The notes under the pieces were generated by a model. It made no database searches. It was not told where the DNA came from and saw only the letters and a program-made list of their open reading frames with translations. Positions 5,846-8,592 of a DNA stretch of 8,592 nt are shown here, piece by piece. This DNA comes from Bacillota bacterium (lineage in GTDB: Bacteria; Bacillota; Clostridia; Peptostreptococcales; Thermotaleaceae), in NCBI GenBank assembly GCA_023623095.1, contig JAMNXX010000197.1:1-8592 (forward strand), read 5' to 3'. A program made the translations under genes and the position numbers. Position 1 is the first letter of the stretch. Each line of letters opens with the position of its first letter.

Positions 5846-5987
5846 AAATAAAGAAGGATTCTGGAAGAGTGTGTAGAATTTTCTAGTATGTGAAAAAGAT
5901 AGAAATGCATTTTGACAGCGATCATCAGCACAAAAACAGCTGTTATGGGAAAGAGAATGTTGCAGGAGAGTAGGGTGAATTACAGCC

Positions 5988-7505
5988 GTGGATAATTTAT
6001 ATCTGGAAAAATTCAAACTGGAAAAAGAATTTAAGAAAAATGAGTATCAAGATATCTATATCGGCATGAGTAAAAGCGAACCCCGCGAGATTGTCATCAT
6101 AAATATACTCAAAGAAAAGAAGTTTCCATGGAAGTCTTATCAAGAGCAGATAGAAAAGTTTTTTGAAAATGTACGCCATGTAGAGGAAACAGAGGAAGGG
6201 CTTGTCGTTGTAACCAGGTTTGATGACGGGGAATTCCTTTTAGATTATTTAGAGAAAAATTCTTTCGATATAGAAACAAAGATGGATCTATTTTTGACGT
6301 ATTTGAGGAAAATTGTAAAATATGATCCTATAGACAATCTATTGAAATATATTTTGGTTGATGAATTGCAGATCGTGATCCATCAGGACCAATTGGCTGT
6401 CAACGAGCTGCTCATCATTGGACATGCTCCCAGAAAGAATACGAGCTTCGAAAAGGTTGTAGAGAAGATAGGAACCGTTGCAAAAAGAATTTTTTATCAT
6501 GTTGATTCGGAAGAAGCGCTTCCCGAAAAAATTAAAAGGTTTATCGATGGATTGGATAAAAACCGGGCTCGTTATTCCAGCATCTATGAGATTTATAGAG
6601 CATTCGAAAGGCTATGCAGGCCCGGGCATCAAACGATAGAAACGGTATCGCTTTTAGATACGGGGGAGCGGGTTGATAGAGATTTTTCCCCTTCTTTATC
6701 AAAAAAAATCCCGTGGAAAGTCCTGTGGCCTGTTTTGCTCCTCGCGGCAACTGCAGTGGGATATGGTCTGTTTCGCGAACCCATCGAAAACCAAGTTGCA
6801 AAAATGATATGGGAAAAACCTCGTGCCCATTTTGAAAAGGTTCCTATGAAAGAAGGATGGGAGTTTATCAACAAAAGCAAAGCAGATGGAAAAGGAAATG
6901 AGATCGAAGAATCATTTTGGGAGATTGAAAAGGATGATGAGGTCATCGATACGAAGAAAACAAAAGATTTTACATTTTATGCATCTCCCGGGAAATATAA
7001 AGTTACTTTAAAGGTCAAAGATAAATATAATCAATGGAGTGAAGGATATTCGGAAGAAGTAACGATTTTGCATTCGGAGAAAACAAGTCCTGATTTGGAT
7101 GCTGTTTCTATGCAGGAAGAAAAATTTGAAAAATTGAATATCCTATATGACCCCAATTCGAATATTGCGAAGGATGAGGAAGTTTTTCGGAGCGGAAATT
7201 ATTCTATGAAAATTGCAGGAGATGGCAGCATATCTGTTCAAAACCTCAATACGGAGAAAAATGCTTCTTTTTCAATGTGGATTTTATCAGATATGCCTAA
7301 GAGTATTCAAATCGCGTTTACAGGATATCGCAAGGGGAATCTTGTTTTTGAGAAAACGATGTATTATCAGCCTCTGAAAGTTGGACAGTGGGAGATGGTT
7401 CAAGTTTCAGATTTAGGACAACTGGACACGCTGATGATTCAATTTTTTGCAGGAGAAGATGGGAATATTTGGGTAGATGATTTTCATTTCGGTACATATA
7501 AATGA
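5988..7505 (+). CDS. Single-pass membrane protein: kinase-like cytoplasmic part, PKD-like and jelly-roll-like outer parts
   Basis: A 505-residue protein of unknown function. Residues 1-215 are cytoplasmic and faintly recall a protein kinase lobe pattern (YLEKFKLEKEFKKNEYQDIY, REIVIINIL, EEGLVVVTRFDDGEFLLDYL). There is no glycine loop, the VAIK-type lysine is replaced (VIIN) and no HRD or DFG motif is present, so if related it is a pseudokinase. One helix (243-262, WKVLWPVLLLAATAVGYGLF) follows a basic SKKIPWK. Residues 275-362 resemble a PKD/Ig-like domain (WEFINKSKADG, FTFYASPGKYKVTLKVKDKY). Residues 385-505 resemble a carbohydrate-binding jelly roll (VFRSGNYSMKI, NIWVDDFHFG at the end). The start is GTG 5988; AGGGTG lies ten bases upstream and no better start exists. 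No export signal other than the single helix is seen. It follows the activator by 142 bases and ends with a strong hairpin. Confidence 0.82.
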   Translation: MDNLYLEKFKLEKEFKKNEYQDIYIGMSKSEPREIVIINILKEKKFPWKSYQEQIEKFFENVRHVEETEEGLVVVTRFDDGEFLLDYLEKNSFDIETKMDLFLTYLRKIVKYDPIDNLLKYILVDELQIVIHQDQLAVNELLIIGHAPRKNTSFEKVVEKIGTVAKRIFYHVDSEEALPEKIKRFIDGLDKNRARYSSIYEIYRAFERLCRPGHQTIETVSLLDTGERVDRDFSPSLSKKIPWKVLWPVLLLAATAVGYGLFREPIENQVAKMIWEKPRAHFEKVPMKEGWEFINKSKADGKGNEIEESFWEIEKDDEVIDTKKTKDFTFYASPGKYKVTLKVKDKYNQWSEGYSEEVTILHSEKTSPDLDAVSMQEEKFEKLNILYDPNSNIAKDEEVFRSGNYSMKIAGDGSISVQNLNTEKNASFSMWILSDMPKSIQIAFTGYRKGNLVFEKTMYYQPLKVGQWEMVQVSDLGQLDTLMIQFFAGEDGNIWVDDFHFGTYK

Positions 7506-7507
7506 GA

Positions 7508-7569
7508 CCTTTAACATAATTTTATCGTGATAGCGGTAAAATTGTGTTAAAGGCTTTCTATTTTGTTTT
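7508..7569 (+). terminator. Strong terminator with 20-bp stem
   Basis: Bases 7508-7527 pair with 7534-7553 over 20 positions (two G-T pairs, no mismatch) around a TGATAG loop, followed by a T-rich stretch (CTTTCTATTTTGTTTT). It begins two bases after the stop of the 505-residue gene. The near-perfect symmetry is longer than usual for a terminator. Confidence 0.8.
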
Positions 7570-7576
7570 AATATGA

Positions 7577-7606
7577 GCATAGTCAGGGCTCAACCTTGCA
7601 TATAAT
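7577..7606 (+). promoter_or_regulatory. Sigma-E-like mother-cell promoter of L,D-transpeptidase gene
   Basis: CATATAAT (7599-7606) matches seven of eight positions of the sigma-E -10 (CATACAHT). GCATAGT (7577-7583) matches six of seven of the -35 (KMATATT), with a 15-base spacer. It also contains TATAAT, but no sigma-A -35 lies 17 bases upstream. Its position excludes a protein start at the TTG 7596 or ATG 7605 and favours TTG 7629. Confidence 0.45.
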
Positions 7607-7628
7607 GGGAGTATGTGGGGGGATTTTC

Positions 7629-8396
7629 TTGAAAAAGTGGATGTTGGGAGTTATTTTTTGTGGATTATGCGCTTTGGGACTATGCTTGTATTGGGGAGAA
7701 ATTTTAAATTATGTCAGTGGAAAGACAGGGATTGAATTTTCGAACAAAATGTATAGGAAAGAGGAATATATCAGTTGGGAAGAGAAAAACATATCTGAAA
7801 AAATGGATTCAAAAGATCTTGCTATTTTCATTGACATCAATGCAAAAACGTTGGAATTGCTGGATAAGGCTCAAAATAAAACATTGAAAAAATACATCAT
7901 TGCCAGCGGGAAACCCGGATATCCTTCTCCGATTGGAAGCTGGCAGATTACCAGCAAAGCGAGATGGGGGGAAGGATTTGGGACGAGATGGATGGGATTG
8001 AATGTTCCCTGGGGGAAATATGGAATTCATGGGACGAACAAACCCAATTCCATCGGCTGGGCTTCTTCCAGCGGCTGCATCCGGATGCGAAATAAAGATG
8101 TAGAGGAATTGTATAAATTTGTTAAGATAGGGACACCGGTTGTTATCTGGGGGGGTGTATTTGGACCTTTTGGGAATGGATTTCGAACCATCACGCCCGG
8201 AGATACCGGCGCAGATGTTTATGAAGTGCAGAGAATCATGAAAGAAAAAGGATATTATACCATGTCGGTAGATGGGATCTACGGCGAAGGAATGAAGAGC
8301 AGCGTATTAAGATTTCGGAAAGATCATGGATTGAGAAATAGCCATGATATTGACGGGGAATTTTATAAAGCCCTTGGAATTGAGCTGTTTGAATAA
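7629..8396 (+). CDS. L,D-transpeptidase (YkuD) with C-terminal peptidoglycan-binding domain
   Basis: A 255-residue envelope enzyme that forms 3-3 cross-links or attaches groups to the stem peptides of peptidoglycan through a cysteine thioester. An N-terminal basic start and hydrophobic helix (MKKWMLGVIFCGLCALGLCL) anchor or export it. The YkuD domain (about 62-175) holds YGIHGTN (131-137, His134) and SSSGCIRM (146-153, catalytic Cys150). Residues 190-252 form a PG_binding_1-type domain (GADVYEVQRIMKEKGYY, VDGIYG). The start at TTG 7629 was chosen because GGGGGGA lies six bases upstream and the helix begins there. An in-frame TTG at 7596 would overlap the promoter. The sigma-E-like promoter suggests expression in the mother cell, thus a possible role in spore cortex or wall modification; this is an inference. 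The usual His before GC in SHGC is Ser here, which is tolerated in the family. Confidence 0.9.
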   Translation: MKKWMLGVIFCGLCALGLCLYWGEILNYVSGKTGIEFSNKMYRKEEYISWEEKNISEKMDSKDLAIFIDINAKTLELLDKAQNKTLKKYIIASGKPGYPSPIGSWQITSKARWGEGFGTRWMGLNVPWGKYGIHGTNKPNSIGWASSSGCIRMRNKDVEELYKFVKIGTPVVIWGGVFGPFGNGFRTITPGDTGADVYEVQRIMKEKGYYTMSVDGIYGEGMKSSVLRFRKDHGLRNSHDIDGEFYKALGIELFE

Positions 8397-8429
8397 AACT
8401 TCTGAAAGAAAAGATTTCAGAAGTTTTTT
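8395..8429 (+). terminator. Intrinsic terminator after L,D-transpeptidase gene
   Basis: AACTTCTGAAA (8397-8407) and TTTCAGAAGTT (8415-8425) form a perfect 11-bp stem with a seven-base loop, followed directly by a T run to 8429. It begins at the stop codon. Confidence 0.88.
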
Positions 8430-8482
8430 ATATTTTTAATAAATAAATATCCGGTGGCTTTTTTGTTAAAGGAGGTGGAAGA

Positions 8483-8592
8483 TTGACATTTTATTTTTCA
8501 CGTGGGAGAAATGCCGGTTTTCATCAAACACGAATTTGTGGCTATGGGAGCTTTTTTGAAAACGAAGAGAAGAAATCAAAAATATTCAAGAC
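8483..8592 (+). CDS. Unrecognised gene, 5' fragment with TTG start
   Basis: The frame is open from TTG 8483 to the end of the window (36 codons). The ribosome binding site AAAGGAGGTG (8468-8477) is almost perfect and seven bases from the TTG, and no ATG or GTG in frame competes. The protein begins MTFYFSRGRNAGFHQTRICG and continues with a charged stretch rich in E and K. No family is recognised and there is no signal peptide in the visible part. No convincing promoter was found between the preceding terminator and the gene. Confidence 0.65.
   Translation, partial: MTFYFSRGRNAGFHQTRICGYGSFFENEEKKSKIFK

Noticed and set aside
5908..5976. Possible short peptide and a perfect TTGACA (5912-5917) before the 505-residue gene
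   Set aside because: No suitable -10 lies 16-18 bases after TTGACA, and the short frame has only a weak ribosome binding site.

Overview
The window looks like chromosomal DNA from a low-GC, endospore-forming member of the Clostridia. The supporting signs are AT-rich spacers, strong AGGAGG-type ribosome binding sites, frequent GTG/TTG starts, remains of alpha/beta-type small acid-soluble spore protein (SASP) genes, and promoter-like sites resembling sporulation sigma factor consensus sequences. Species cannot be fixed from the sequence alone.

Left part (1-780) is mostly a gene graveyard. The minus strand carries the 5' end of an MBL-fold hydrolase gene. Next to it is a truncated SASP reading frame (150-341) whose end lies inside a terminator hairpin. 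A second SASP relic lies on the plus strand (549-731). It has three in-frame stops, but a sigma-G-like promoter and a clean terminator still flank it.

Middle part (830-3250) holds ordinary genes: a four-helix putative permease-type membrane protein, a complete MATE efflux transporter with its own extended -10 promoter, and, convergent to it, an FMN-binding split-barrel (pyridoxamine oxidase/Nim-like) protein. Downstream (3476-3616) is a very short fossil of truA (tRNA pseudouridine synthase). Its first and last ~20 codons are still recognisable and adjacent, with about 200 codons lost between them. Its start region and terminator are kept.

Right part (3665-8592) contains a small Gly/Phe/Pro-rich protein with a hexa-arginine tail on the minus strand. 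It has a strong ribosome binding site and a sigma-K-like promoter, so it is a candidate spore coat/surface protein. Divergent from it is a GAF-PAS-AAA+-Fis sigma-54-dependent activator. Then follow an unfamiliar 505-residue single-pass membrane protein (possible degenerate kinase-like cytoplasmic part, PKD-like and jelly-roll-like outer part), an L,D-transpeptidase with a peptidoglycan-binding domain behind a sigma-E-like promoter, and the start of an unrecognised gene with a TTG start.

Most genes appear to be single transcription units, each with its own promoter and/or terminator. A shared theme is sporulation and the cell envelope: SASP relics, coat-like protein, L,D-transpeptidase and a membrane protein with carbohydrate-binding-like folds. 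No CRISPR array, tRNA, rRNA, insertion sequence or complete novel multi-gene system was seen. The least explained gene is the one at 5988-7505.
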